A stretch of 64,000 nucleotides of DNA from Apodemus sylvaticus (lineage: Eukaryota > Chordata > Mammalia > Rodentia > Muridae), in assembly GCF_947179515.1 (NCBI RefSeq), contig NC_067481.1, positions 42,962,900 through 43,026,899 of the forward strand. The letters run 5' to 3'. The translations under genes were made by a program, and so were the position numbers. The stretch's first letter is position 1; the number at the start of each line of letters is the position of its first letter. Of the stretch, positions 43,141 through 55,300 are shown piece by piece. A model generated the notes under the pieces. The model ran no database searches. It saw only the letters and a program-made list of their open reading frames with translations, and was not told the DNA's origin.

Positions 43141-44049
43141 CAGTACTTGAACACGGTTTAGAAGAAAAGCTACAAGAGTGACAACACCCCCAATAAAATT
43201 CTTTCATTTTAGTTCATTCTTTTTACAAGTTTTCAAATTGAAAATAAGTTGTGAATTGCCAGCTTCTCATAGCTGAGATTATTTTCCTTGGATAAGTGCA
43301 CTGTTCTGTTTAGCTGACAAAACCAGTTCTTAAACTTGAGTCATTTTCTCAGTGTAAAATAGTAGTTTCAGTGAATAAAATGGAGGTGCATCTTTTGAGT
43401 GTAGTGGAGAAAGACCCCTAGATTGCCCTCTGTTGAGCCAGAAGATGATATGGTCATTGTTTACCTGTGTCCCAGCAGAATTGCAGAGATCAGTCCCCAG
43501 ATTCTTTAGCATCAAAAAATTATAGATTTTTAAAAATGTAATCTTTTACTGTAAAATAGCTAGCACATAAAGTACTAGTTTTGTTCACCAGAGTTACCTT
43601 AGTACCTCACTAAATAGGAAAGTGGCATAGTTGCTTGCTTATGGTATACAGATGAATTGTCACAGTTTTACCTAACAAAAAGTTTTATATGTATGCCTAT
43701 TTTTTCCTTTTTTAGTTGTCCTTCTCTTTAGTTAGAAGTACAAATTCTGAGTTATTTGCAAAAAATTCTTTAAAAGAATAGTGTTATATTTGAAGGAAAA
43801 AGACAAAAATTCTGCTTTTTGTAATGAAAATGAATTAGGATGTTGACTTTTAACCTCCTAATTGATGTTATATCCAGGAATCACCTGTGATGTCTGCAAT
43901 GAAAGCATCCATTGCTGGATTTTGACTGCTTCAATATAAATACCATGTAATTCACTGTTACTAATTGCAAATACATAATTTAATATTTTGAAAGAAATTT
44001 TTATTAATATTTTTAACACATAGTAGCATTAGCATTTTAAAAATGTTTT
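43141..44049. other. Unassigned AT-rich DNA
   Basis: No gene or repeat recognised. Confidence 0.5.
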
Positions 44050-44765
44050 CTATTGCTGACAATACAGTAAGTACTACAGCATGGCTAGGTTATAAAGAAA
44101 AGAGATTTCTGCTCACAGTTGTGGTTTAAGGTTAATGATGATCTTGATGGCAGAGTCCTGAAGCGGCTCAGACTATGCTGCGTATGTGCCTCCCTCTGGC
44201 CTCTGGTTTTTTGATTTGCTTGCTTCCTTTTTTAGTACTCTATTGAACCAAGGTTTTTTTTGAGCATGTTAGGTACCCTTGAATAATTTTTAAGATCTCT
44301 GTGTATGCATGTGTGTTCTTGTTCTTGCCATGATACATGTGTGGAGATCAGAGGTCAACCTCAGGTGTTGTCTGAAGCTTCCATCTTATCTGAGACAGGG
44401 TCTCTTGTTCATCTCTATGTGCAGCAAGCTAACTAGCTGGTGAGCTTGAAGAATTCTTCTGCCTCCACCCCTCATCTTATTGTAGGAGTGTTGGGATTAT
44501 AGACATGTCTGCATTACAGATCATGTGGTTTCTGGGGACCCAAAATCAGGTCTTCACACTTGCACACTGAGGACTTTACTTCCTGAGTCATTGGTCCTGT
44601 CCCTCTAATAAAATCACCAGGCTTCAATCACAGGTATCTGCCTTAATGACCTAATCAAAAGCCCTAACCACCAGACTCTTTCTACTCTCTCAGTACCTCA
44701 CAACGGAGATTAAATACCAACATGGGTTTTAGAGTGGACATATCACAGTATTCAAAGGTGATGGA
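44050..44765 (+). mobile_element. Ancient mammalian repeat split by a SINE
   Basis: Pieces at 44050-44230 ('tttctgctcacagttgtggt') and 44603-44765 ('ttaatgacctaatcaaaagc', 'gggttttagagtggacatat') look like one old element, of the type also seen near 63410. The inserted SINE occupies the middle. Family not named. Confidence 0.4.
44298..44602 (-). mobile_element. Composite rodent SINE, minus strand
   Basis: Reversed composite SINE: 'tgtgtggagatcagaggtca', 'tctgagacagggtctcttgt', 'gtgttgggattatagacatg', 'ctggggacccaaaatcaggt' and the head 'actttacttcctgagtcatt'. It is the mirror type of 1742-2078. Confidence 0.7.
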
Positions 44766-46599
44766 TAAGAATTGTAGTCTGTTGCAGTTTGTTCAAATTT
44801 GCTTTTAATTGTCCTACAGAAATCAGGTGTAGAGAAACCAAAAGAATTATTTACATGGTTTCAAAATTCAAGGGCAAGAATAATTATTAATACTGAAGTT
44901 TCCAGTTCTTACCATTGAAGCCTATATTATCCCCTTGGTCAGGAACACCCTTAGCTTACTGCTTCTCTGTCTAATCCTACCTTGTCTTTCTGGGCTCTGC
45001 TTTTGTATCTTTGAAACCTTCCCTATATTGTTTAGGCATTGTGTTTAATACTGTTAATCATCTGCTCTGTCATATATCTTGCCCTGAGTATTACTGTTTA
45101 TACAAAGAGGCTGCCAACCAAATCACCAAAGCACGTTTCCTGTCCTTCCTGGGCATACCTCCTTGCAGCTGTATGTATCAGGAGACTGATAGTTTATGCC
45201 TGAATTCCCATTCGGTGACCCCTTCTGCTGACTGGACATTGATACCCTAGAGGAGCCTCAAGGCATGTGTTGGATGTGGCAGAGTTTTTGTCAGACAGAT
45301 TACTAAATGGTTGCATGATACAAAGACCCAATATTTTGTCCCAGAAGCGTTTATATTGGAATATTTTGGGGTTGTGAGTAAACTTCTTACATTAAGCCAG
45401 TGTAAAGCCTGGGGTTTATTTGTTATTACAATTAGGGTTACACCAAGGCAACTTTTATTAGGTAATACAACAATCCTAAAGTATTTAATTTTTAAGAGTG
45501 ATTCATTATGTCTTAATTTGCAGTGCATCTCACTTGAAAGAAAAATGGCTTCATTTAAACTAGTCTGCTAATTCTTAGTCTTGCTTTCATTATTCCAAAT
45601 TGCTTGGCTCTTTTAACAGCCAACTAATGGTTACTCTGATTAAGTAGGTCCTGTGATTATTCTCCTCCTCCCACATTATTTTATAAGGTCACATTTCTGT
45701 ATTTACAAATCCAGAAAGTATTTGCTGTTATTTATAAATGCAGAAGGAATAAAGGAGAAGTCAATTTAAAATGTCTGCCCCAGAGTATTGTTTATACAGC
45801 TGCCCTGGATTGTGCCAATCACTAAAAGGTGTTGCTGTGTCAAGAAATTTACCAACATACCTAATCCAAGTCAGAAATGCAGTCATTCTTTGCCTATTTC
45901 TCCACAGCATCTTGACTTCCAGTCAGACATAGGTGAACTCATCTCAGCCTAAATTCATGTAGCTCTAAATCTTTAGTGAAGTCCCATGGGTACAACTGTC
46001 CCTCAGCAAGTGTCACCGATAGCAGATTTAATACTTTCATGCTGAAGCTAGAATTAGCTTTCCAAAGTGCTGAACCCCAAATCCTTCCATGTATGGACCT
46101 TGCTCTTGGAATAAAATTTACTTATTTAGCAGTGCAGGGATTAATTCTAGGGTGTAGCTGGGTCATTGCTACTTTGTGGGTTCTTTTTTTTTCACCCTTC
46201 CTTGCCCATCCCTGGTTTCATCTTCTATTCACTAGATAGGAGACAAAGAAGCATGGACAGGCAAGAGACAGAGATCCTTGAATCTAATGTCTTCTCTTTT
46301 CTTTGCTTCTTTTTTAAATATGAGTACTAACAAACTGCAACCAACCCCCTGAACGACCACCAACCACCAACCTCACATCCCAGGACCCTAGCATTTATAT
46401 ACCCTCTGAAAAGTTCCCAGATTTCCAAATGCCACACAGTCAAAGAAACTATCTGCAGCTGACAAAATCATGCTTCTGCTAGGCCTGAGGCAAATCATAG
46501 TCAGCTGCTGTGAAGCAGCTCACATGCGCACACCTGGGACTATAACAGAAACATATTCTAATAATATTTCTGTATTTTTTTAAAGAAACCAAAATTTCA
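44766..46599. other. Unassigned DNA; possible LTR-like piece 46310-46560
   Basis: Most of the stretch has no recognised feature. At 46310-46560, ACCAACC-rich sequence is followed by 'ctaggcctgaggcaaatcat' and 'cagctgctgtgaagcagctc', which faintly recalls rodent RMER/LTR sequence. Frames at 45011-45571 and 45976-46239 have no domains. Confidence 0.4.
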
Positions 46600-46778
46600 G
46601 ATTCTCACTATACCAGGGCCTTGCAAGTGCTAGGCAACCTTTGAGCTAAGCCCTCATCCCAAAGCTGTGTTTACCCCCAATACCTCCAGCACCTTGACTT
46701 GAACGTACTGTATAGCTGAGAATGACCTTGAACTCCTGATCCTCCTACCTTTACCTCCCCAGTGCTGGGATTACTAAT
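46600..46778 (-). mobile_element. ID-like plus B1-like fused SINE (B4 type), minus strand
   Basis: A reversed ID-like part ('ccagggccttgcaagtgcta', 'gagctaagccctcatcccaa') is followed by a reversed B1-like part ('ttgaactcctgatcctccta', 'ccccagtgctgggattacta'). Same order as the copy at 31090-31316. Confidence 0.65.
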
Positions 46779-46839
46779 TTACATCAATCCCTGGAACTCT
46801 AGACCTATGCTTTCAAATGGAACTCAGAAGACCTGTGTT

Positions 46840-47310
46840 TGCCTGTCCATTCTCCTATCTTATCCTTCACTACCTTCCCCCTCCCCTGCTGTGTTTTCTT
46901 CATGCCATGTTCCAGCCTTACTGGACTTCTATCTGTTCTTTAAACACCCCTTAACCCTTTTAAATCCTCCTGCCTCTGCCCTGCCATGGTCTGTGTTGAG
47001 CTCTGTTCCTCCCCACCACTCCTACCTCACCCCTTTAGTAATTCCCTCCATTCTTTCTTCTCAGCTTAGATGCTATCTTGAAATTGCCTTTTCAGAGCCT
47101 TGATGTCTAGATACAATAGAGTTCCTTTGTGGCCTGACATCGCCTTGTGTTTTCTCTATTACCACACTTCCTCCTCTTAGTTTTCCTTTTGCTAGTTTCT
47201 TTCCTCTCCTAGGCTGTCTGGATGGTGACAGCCATGGTTGTATTGATCACTATTACATCTAACATTTGGCACATTGCCTAACACAATATTTGTTACACAA
47301 TGAGTAATAG
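46840..47310 (+). mobile_element. L2 LINE 3' end
   Basis: Sense L2 3' region: 'cattctcctatcttatcctt', 'catgttccagccttactgga', 'tctgttctttaaacacccct', 'ttgaaattgccttttcagag' and the end 'aacatttggcacattgccta' with 'aacacaatatttgttac'. It lies in the opposite orientation to the other L2 fossils in the window. Confidence 0.7.
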
Positions 47311-49660
47311 GATCTGTGAGAACCCAAGCCTGTGCAGACTTATCTACAGGGTGATATTGGAAGATACACTAAAGGAGAGTCAGTGTCTGAACATCTTTCC
47401 AAGTATTGGGAAATCCCCGGTGCTAATGACTGTTTACAGGAGGAGCCGTTGGATGCTGAATGTGTTTTGAAAGTTGAACTAATAAGGATGTGCTGCAGAC
47501 GTAGATGATGGGTTTGAATGACTTCACATTTGTTCCATTTGCTAAATGAAACTGTTCATGAAGAGAGAATGTCACAGTTCTGGCTGAGCTTACTTACTAT
47601 GAGGATTTAATGACACAATACACATGAAGCTTCTACCCAACCTAGTATTTGACAGTTTGTAGGTACTTGATAAATATTAGTTCTTTTTAATAGCTAACAT
47701 GTACCTTTGAGAACTTTGAAAAAGAATTTCCCCCCTTGTCTTCACTCAATAGAATTACTAGCAAGAGGACTGGAATTTCAATTTGTAGCTTCCTTGGAGA
47801 AGGTCTGAGCTTCCATAGTTGAAGACAGAATTCTATAGCTGAGCAATGTGGGGCAGATGAACAGAGTCAAAGTTCTAGACAAAGGAAGAAGGTTAATAGG
47901 AGTGTGGGTAGAGATCATATAGTGTCGGCCACACTGTTCAAAACATTTCATAACTGGAGGAAAACAGATCCAAGAATGAGGTAAAATAGAGTCACGTAAG
48001 CTAATGGTGTTATCAGAAGTCAAGTCAGACTGAGTGTGAGGTGGTGGCAGAGGAGAAAGGAATGAGATGCCCAGCTGCTATCTTGGGGTATGGCAGAGAT
48101 AGGAAAGAAGAAGGACTTTGGCTTCCTAGTCCTGATTGTCCAGGTGGACAGTCATAGACACTAAGGAGAGTGGACACTAGGTGAATGGGTCGTTTTAGTC
48201 TGCAGGGTTAGTTGAGTTTTAACCCATGGCATCTGAGGGGTCTTGTGAGGCATCCTAGTGGGAATGTTCCACAGACATTGGAAGCGTCAGTTTCAGAATG
48301 CTGTTCCCTGAGCTCTGAGGCGCTGCCTCAGCCCCTTCACACTTCTCCTGAGCTACTCCTGTCCCCTCGCCCCCAACCTTCCTGTTTCTTCACTGCTTTT
48401 CATGGCTGTAGCCTCTCCCTTCTCTTCTCAAGGAGTGCACTTCCCTTTGGTGAAGCCAGCATTGAAGACATGTCATTTAGTTGACCTACTTTGTACAAAG
48501 CCTATAAATCATTAAATTATAAAAACAACTTCTAAACCAAAGTAGTTTTCACCAGTGAGCCCAAGGAATAGTGATAAGTAGACACATTATTTAAAAATAT
48601 TGAATGTCACAGATCTCTCTTATATCTTTACCTAAAGGTACCAGAATAGGCTACATGAACTCGAGAGTAAACAGCAGGGCAAAGCTAGAGTGTTGATATC
48701 CAGGAGGGTACAAGAGCCTTCAGCAGGAAGCAGCTGGCAGAGTAGCACAGCTGGACGGTGCAGTCAGCTCTAAGAAGTGTGGAAGGGTAAGAAGTGACCT
48801 AACCCAGGAACCTGTGACAATGGGTTATGGATGCAGCTCTGGAGAAGAGTGCCCAGACAGACAAAAACACGAAGGGAGGAAGGAAGGGTGGGAAGCAGTT
48901 GGCAGGAGAATCCGAAGGCCAAGCACAGTTCGACGAGAGAGCCTGAAGTCAGACTGAGGAGGGACGTAGGTGCTGGAGTGTAGATATGGATGTAGATCAA
49001 GCTACACTGGCCAGTTTGTCAGAGATGTAAATGTAAACTGATTGAAAATTAATATTCTTGATTGTTTTATGGTTATAGTTTTGGGGAACTATAAATATTA
49101 GAAGTTGTGGAGTGAGATGTGAAGACTCTTCTGCCCTGCCCCCTAATGTAGCTAGTGACATATTACTAAAGGTATAGGTCTTTTTGTAACAAAGGCAATT
49201 TTCTCACTCCCCTGTGGTCTCCTGTGGATCTGGGAGCCTCCCAGGCTGTGACCAAGCATGCACATTGCAGCTCAATCTTGTGGCTGACTCTGCATCTCAA
49301 ACACAACTTCCTTAAACACCAAAGCGTGTGCACACCAGCTTCTCTGTGCCTTGGCCCAGGCATCTCTGTTCCACAATGGCCTATTAGCCAAAAATCATGC
49401 ATGACCCTGCCTAATTGCAAGAGGTAAGAAGAGAGGAAGACTACAGTGATCTTTGCCATAGTGCTTAAGTGATAGTAATTGAAAAGAAAGCATAGAGATG
49501 CAATTATATGATATATATCTTGTACTTCTATTTATACAATGAAATGTGTTCTATGATGTGTATTTTATAATGTATCTTTTAAAATTAATTATATAAGATA
49601 TAGGTATATGACATTTCTGAAATGCTATATGAGGCTTTATTAACCAATTAATTTAATTAG
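47311..49660. other. Unassigned non-coding DNA
   Basis: About 2.3 kb with no recognised gene or recent repeat. C/T-rich at 48300-48440 and purine-rich at 48650-48970. Short frames here have no domains. Confidence 0.45.
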
Positions 49661-49847
49661 TTTTTTGTTTTGTTTTGTTTTGTTTTGTTTGTTTTTCAAG
49701 ACAGGGTTTCTCTGGGTAGCCCTGGCTGTCCTGGAACTCCCTCTGTAGCCCAGGCTGGCCTCAAACTCAGAGATCCATCTCCCTCTGCCTCCCGAGTGCT
49801 GGGATTAAAGGGTTAATCCCAGTGGTTAACGCCACCACTGCTTGGCT
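49661..49847 (-). mobile_element. B1 SINE with TTTTG tail and internal palindrome
   Basis: Minus-strand B1 at about 49698-49847 with a TTTTG-unit tail (49661-49697). Near its 5' end the usual sequence is interrupted by about 14 extra bases that create the inverted repeat CTGGGATTAA / TTAATCCCAG at 49799-49808 and 49813-49822. The rest matches the B1 consensus. Confidence 0.93.
49799..49822. repeat. Perfect palindrome in the B1
   Basis: Ten-base arms separated by AGGG, formed by an inverted copy of B1 sequence inserted beside the original. Confidence 0.95.
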
Positions 49848-49953
49848 TAAATAGTATTCTTATTGATATTTAACTAAGCAATTTGAATAATGTTAATTAT
49901 AATAGTAGAATTATATTAATTTCATGGAGCTTTCTGCCATCTAACATGACTAT
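49848..49953. other. AT-rich spacer between opposed B1 elements
   Basis: About 105 bases of AT-rich sequence separating the minus-strand and plus-strand B1s. Confidence 0.5.
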
Positions 49954-50132
49954 AAAATCTTCCATGAGAGCCAGGTGGTGGTGGCTCTTGCCTTTAATCA
50001 CAGCATTTGGAAGGCAGATGCAGGAGAATCTTCAATGAGTTCAAGTCCAGGCTGGTCTACAGAGCAAGTTCCAGGACAGCCTGGGCTACATCGAGAAACC
50101 CTGTCTTGAAAAAAAAAAAATCTTCAATGAAA
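49954..50132 (+). mobile_element. B1 SINE with TSD
   Basis: Plus-strand B1 (about 49970-50116) from 'gccaggtggtggtggctctt' to 'gagaaaccctgtcttg' and an A-tail. Direct repeats AAAATCTTCCATGAGA (49954-49969) and AAAATCTTCAATGAAA (50117-50132) match at 14 of 16. Confidence 0.93.
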
Positions 50133-50526
50133 GAAATTCAAAATCAAAACTTAAATTTTGATAAGTTTAAGTTTTATGACTATTAATTGTCCTCGATTGA
50201 AATTAATCTATAATCTTGCTATATGAGTATGTATGTAACATACAGAGCAGGGAGTACTATAAAATCCACATATATTTATCCTCCCTCATGTTAGCTAATG
50301 CCTGTAGATTGCCAGTTTTACAAAATAGGAACTAGCAGTCACCATTTACTCTGGACCACTCCTTTCCTGACTGCATTGAAACTAAAGGGCAGGCAAAGAA
50401 ATAAGTAACCCGTTCATAGTGGGCAAGTAAGGAGCTGACTGGCACTGTGAACATGCAGTGACAGATGATGTAATCTTTGCTCTCAAGAAAAAAAATATAA
50501 TATATTTTTAAAATATATTAATCTCT
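50133..50526. other. Unassigned non-coding DNA
   Basis: No recognised gene or repeat. AT-rich near 50490-50520. Confidence 0.45.
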
Positions 50527-50715
50527 TGGGGCTGGAGTGATGGCTAGGAGGTAAAATGCTTGCTATACAGACATAAGAACCTGAGTTCAGACCCAAGCAC
50601 CCGTGTAAAAGCTAGGTGTGACAACAATTGGTGGAGTGGACAGAGAGAGGCAGATCCCAGAGGCTTACTGGCTAGCCAGGCTGGCTGAAACAGGGAATGC
50701 CAGTCTCAAAAAGAA
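50527..50715 (+). mobile_element. Composite rodent SINE, first of two
   Basis: Head 'ggggctggagtgatggctag', then 'cctgagttcagacccaagca', 'aaaagctaggtgtgacaaca' and 'ctggctagccaggctggctg', ending in 'tctcaaaaagaag'. Confidence 0.75.
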
Positions 50716-51008
50716 GGTGAGAGAGCTGGGGAAATGGCTTAGTGGGTAAAGGCACAAACTCCACAGCCTGACAACTTGGTTGGATTTCCAGAACCCACAT
50801 GTAAAGTGGAGCACAGGGCATGCATCTCTTCTCCTCTCACAACTATAGTGAGGTGAAAGATGGAAGTGGGAGAATTGCCCAGAATTCTAGGGAGGATGCA
50901 ACACAGAAACAGGAACAAGGGAGATCCCACCTCAACCACGTGGAAGGCAAGATCCAGCTCCAGAAGTTGTCCTTTGCTGTCCTCAGGCACACTGTAGTGC
51001 ATGTGTGC

Positions 51009-51054
<46 letters not shown>

Positions 51055-51062
51055 TCGCACGC
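50716..51062 (+). mobile_element. Composite rodent SINE, second of two, with CA tail
   Basis: A second head 'gagctggggaaatggcttag' begins directly after the first element. Later blocks are 'tggatttccagaacccacat', 'agttgtcctttgctgtcctc' and a CA tail. The middle is longer than expected and may include unrelated sequence. Confidence 0.6.
51012..51062. repeat. (CA)n with CG interruptions
   Basis: CA repeat to 51044, then GCACAC/GCACTC units with CpG steps. Confidence 0.95.
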
Positions 51063-52102
51063 ACTCTACAACATAATGCCCTAAACTGGGTGTTTTATAG
51101 ACAACTAAAATTTACCCTGCAGGACTCTGGACCTGGATCAAGACCCCAGTAGGCTCAGTATCCCTTTAAGACCTGCCCCTTGAAGAAATTGACCTCTGGC
51201 TGTGTCCTCACTTCCTTAGGGATCTTGTCCTATTCCCAGTGGAACACTCATAACCTACTCACTTCCCAAGGTGAAATGTCTTTGCACTGCAGATTGTGTT
51301 TTCCTGTTTGAATCCAGGGGTATACATTCAGTACAGGCACCTAACTTAGCTAATAATATTACACTAATTTGTAGAAACAGCCTAATTAACAGTGACTATA
51401 CACATAACAAACAATACATTGCAAATAGAATGCTTATGTTGTCTGATATGTATGTTTTTGAGCGAGAGTTGCCACAGTGCCCTTAAATATTATTCTTTGT
51501 AACCAGGTGCTACTGTACACGGCTAATTACTAGGTCCACACCTATTCCTCGTGCAACCACAACATATGTTTGAGAGAATCCAAACGAGCTGTACTTTGTT
51601 AAACAATGAAAGGCCTAGTAAATCTCACTCTTGACTACCACTGTAATGTTAAATTACATACAGTTTTGTAAACATTGTCCTTTTACAGCACAGACTAAGC
51701 AACAGCTTCAGACACAACACCTGAAGTAGTGCTGTTTTAATAATGAATGTAGAACATACTGTAAACAAATGTAGAAACACAAGCTTAAGAGAGCAATAGA
51801 AGAATTCCATGAGACAACAGTTAACTGGCAGATAAGTTCGAGGCAGTGATTGTCCTGAAAGGCCAGTGGGAGGAGGAAGTGACTTAAGGCTAACAGAGCC
51901 AAGAAAACCCTTATGGAAAAGACTTTAAAGTGTCACAGTATAAAATGTTTAAAAATATAAGTTGAACCCATTGTATTAGTAACTGTATTTTTTAATTAAC
52001 TAAGCAGTAGTCATAGTTGTTAGTATGCAATGTATAAATACAGGTATTACTACATAAATCTTATAGTCAGCCTTGGAATACTAAACCTTGTCTTCTTTTT
52101 TT
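51063..52102. other. Unassigned non-coding DNA
   Basis: No gene or repeat recognised. Confidence 0.45.
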
Positions 52103-52315
52103 AAGATGTATTTTCACCTTAACTGTGTGTTTATGTGTTAGGTTGTGGTGGGTGGATATGTGCACATGAGAGTGAAGGTTCCTTTCAGAGTCCAGGATCC
52201 CCTGGAACTGGATCGCTAGGAAGTCATGAGACCTAGCATGAGTGCTGGGAACTGAACTCAGTCCTTTTCAGAAGCACAAAGTCCTCTTAACTGCTGAGCC
52301 ATCTCTCCAGTGCCT
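52103..52315 (-). mobile_element. B3 SINE, minus strand
   Basis: Reversed B3: 'ccaggatcccctggaactgg', 'gagtgctgggaactgaactc' and the head 'ctgctgagccatctctccag'. Middle portion diverged. Confidence 0.85.
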
Positions 52316-55300
52316 TATTTGTTTTCTTATCTTTAAAAAAAAAATCAGATCCAAAAGTCTTTGTTCTTTTGAATCATCACAAACTTCTTAGGAATTACTT
52401 TGAAGCAGATTCTTTATAAGCAAGAATAATCTGGAAGGTTCCTTTAAGGGCTCTGTTTTGCAGATGTTGTTTTTGTAGTGTGGACTCGGTCAGTCACAGC
52501 AGCAAAGTGTAGTTGCTGTTGCATCACTTCCTTTGCAAGAGAATTGACTCCAGGATCCTTGGAGCAGGGTCATTTTCTCATTGTTTTGCACACTGTGTAT
52601 CACCTATTTACGTGTGGAATTCTGATGAGTCACAGCCACAAATTAAATAGGGACTGTTATTACACCTGTTAGCCACTGGTGTGTTGGGCTGGATGCAAGC
52701 TGGCCTTTTTCCCTCCTTAAGCCAGTTTATATTGTTTAAACTTTAGTTTCAGTTTGAGACTGAATAATATGCCTTTAAAAGATACATTTGCAGCTTCTCT
52801 TAAAAAATCAGAAGTTCTGGCGCACCTCACATATTTTTAGAATAAGAGCCATCTGTCAGTAAACCTTGCTGCTTCCTTCCTGCAGCGCACACGCTGGTCC
52901 AGGTCTCCACCATTCCGCACATGCCATACTTCCTGTTTCTCACTTACTTGTCTGCTTCCTTGGTTTCTTCCTTAGATCCCTGACTCTTCTTGCTATCTCT
53001 GCCTGATAATTAGAGTAACATGTAATAATGTGACATACCCAACCATTGAAAAGCAAGCAAAAAAACGTGTGGTTTGCAATACCTGTTATCTTTTGTAACT
53101 AGAACTATGCATCATTTGAAGAATATCATGATATATAAGTTGTTGAAGTCAGTGGTCTATTTTAGCAATATATTATAATGATTTTATATGTGCTTATACA
53201 CACTTAGATGATGTGTACACAAACATGTGAGAATAGTGTTTATGAAAACACAGTGGTCAGAATCATCAGAGTGTAGAATACTTGGGAATTTATTAAAGTT
53301 TTTCTTACAGGTTTTAAGTTTGAGATTTTATAAATGTCAAAGTTGTCTTTTAAAACTCAAAGCTAACTCCCGACACAGACTGACAACAATGAGAAGGATT
53401 TTTCTCTTCTAAATGATCTTTTTATATTTTAAACAGAATTTGAGGAAAGGAAAAAATTAACGCAAGACTACTTGATCACCATGTTTTTCCCCCAGAAAAA
53501 AAAATATTTTCTAATACCTTATACTTAGTTTAGGGATAGTCAGGAAAGCCAGAGGACAGAGGAGAGGATGGAAGAAGGGACTACAAACCTGCAATGCAGG
53601 CGGCTGGTAGGACCTAGGAAAGGCAGGATGGAAGTTCTCCTGAAGCCTCAGTAAACAGTGCAGTCACTGCTGATACTTGGTTTTGGACTTTTGACCCCCA
53701 GCACTGTAAGAATACATTTGCATTGCTCAGTTAAAAAGACTGAGAAATATTTTTCTGTGCACTAACAACTAAAATCATTTGTCTCTGCCTCCAGTTATTA
53801 GTATACTATTCTAGTAAGGCACTGGAAGTACACTGGAAGCCAAAAAAGGACCTTATTAGCAGAGTCTGTATGGGATGGATGCAAAGGGAACCACATACTA
53901 GATATTTTAACAAGTGACCAGACTGGCCACAGGACATAAGCTGTCTCTTCACATGTGATGATCAGTGTCGCCTGTTTACTGCTGTTTAGTCTGTCTTCCT
54001 TGTAATCAGTGGTTATGTGTGTCCTTGAAGGTTAGTCAGGATAAAAACTATAGATCACACTCCCAAGACTGAGAGCAAAATTAATAGAGCTATGCCTGGG
54101 TGTATCTCAGTGGAAATAAGGATCTGAGTGGTGGGTGTGATTGTTCTTGGCATATTACTGCCCTTAGACTCCTCAGCAAACAGAACTGGAGAATGGGCAG
54201 GGTGTATTCATGCATGGTCAGCTCTCTCTTTGTCTGTGGGTAGATTCAACAAACTGCACATGGAAAATATTTGAGAAATCAGATGGCTCAAAAAGCTGCA
54301 AAACACAAAACTTGAATTTATAGTGTATCATACTGAACCTATGTAAATGAAGTGGTATGTTGGCATTATATTAGTTATTATAAATAATATAAGGTACATG
54401 GAAAAATATGCATTGTTATGTATTACATACATAACAATTTGTATAAGAATATGAGCATCTTTGAATTTGGATATTCACAGTGTCTTGGGGGGGGGGCTCT
54501 GAATATCATGAGATTTTTGTCTACATTAAGCATCTATTAGCATCTCACATTTTATTCCAGTATCATATGAATTCTTTATTCTCCCATGTCTGTAGTTTTC
54601 TTCAGCAGTATGGAGAAATAAAGCCTGGCTTCCATTATCCTTAACATATTCTTTACTCAATCTTCCTTTATGTAACTAATTTCCCCAGCATGAAAACAGA
54701 CCACACAGCCTAGACCCTGGCCCTGCTGGACACTCCAGTGCAGTGATGGAATCCTTACTCTGGCCCCACCACATACACAGTGAGCCAGCTGAATTCTCAG
54801 CCTGGCTCTGCCAGATACACTGGCCAAACCCTTGACTTTTTAAACTTAGGAGAATTATATAAGCAAAAACTTAAGACAGACTATTTCCTGAGCTTTAAAA
54901 ATAAGGATGCTAAAACTTTTAGTCATTCAGTCATTGTCTAGTTTTAATTATTATACACAGAGGCTGGTAGGACTTGTTTATAAAGATTTGAAACTAACAC
55001 TATTTATATGTAGTCCTAACTTTTTGTGTAACATGTTAATAGGCATTAAAGGAGCTGGCTATGGCTTTGACCAGCAAGGTCACACATGCCTCTCAGCTTG
55101 GAAAGCTCCTGTACAGTGGTGCTTCAACAAAAAGCAAATGTTATATAGTATTTATCTTCGGCTGGCAGCTGATCCACCTACAGAAATTCCTATTCTCAAT
55201 TTGATCTAACAATAAAAAAGATTTGATTTCTGCTAGAAGAACTAAGAAAAAGTTGGAGAAATTATTTGTTTTTTCCATTTCCTGGTCTATTTGATCTGTT

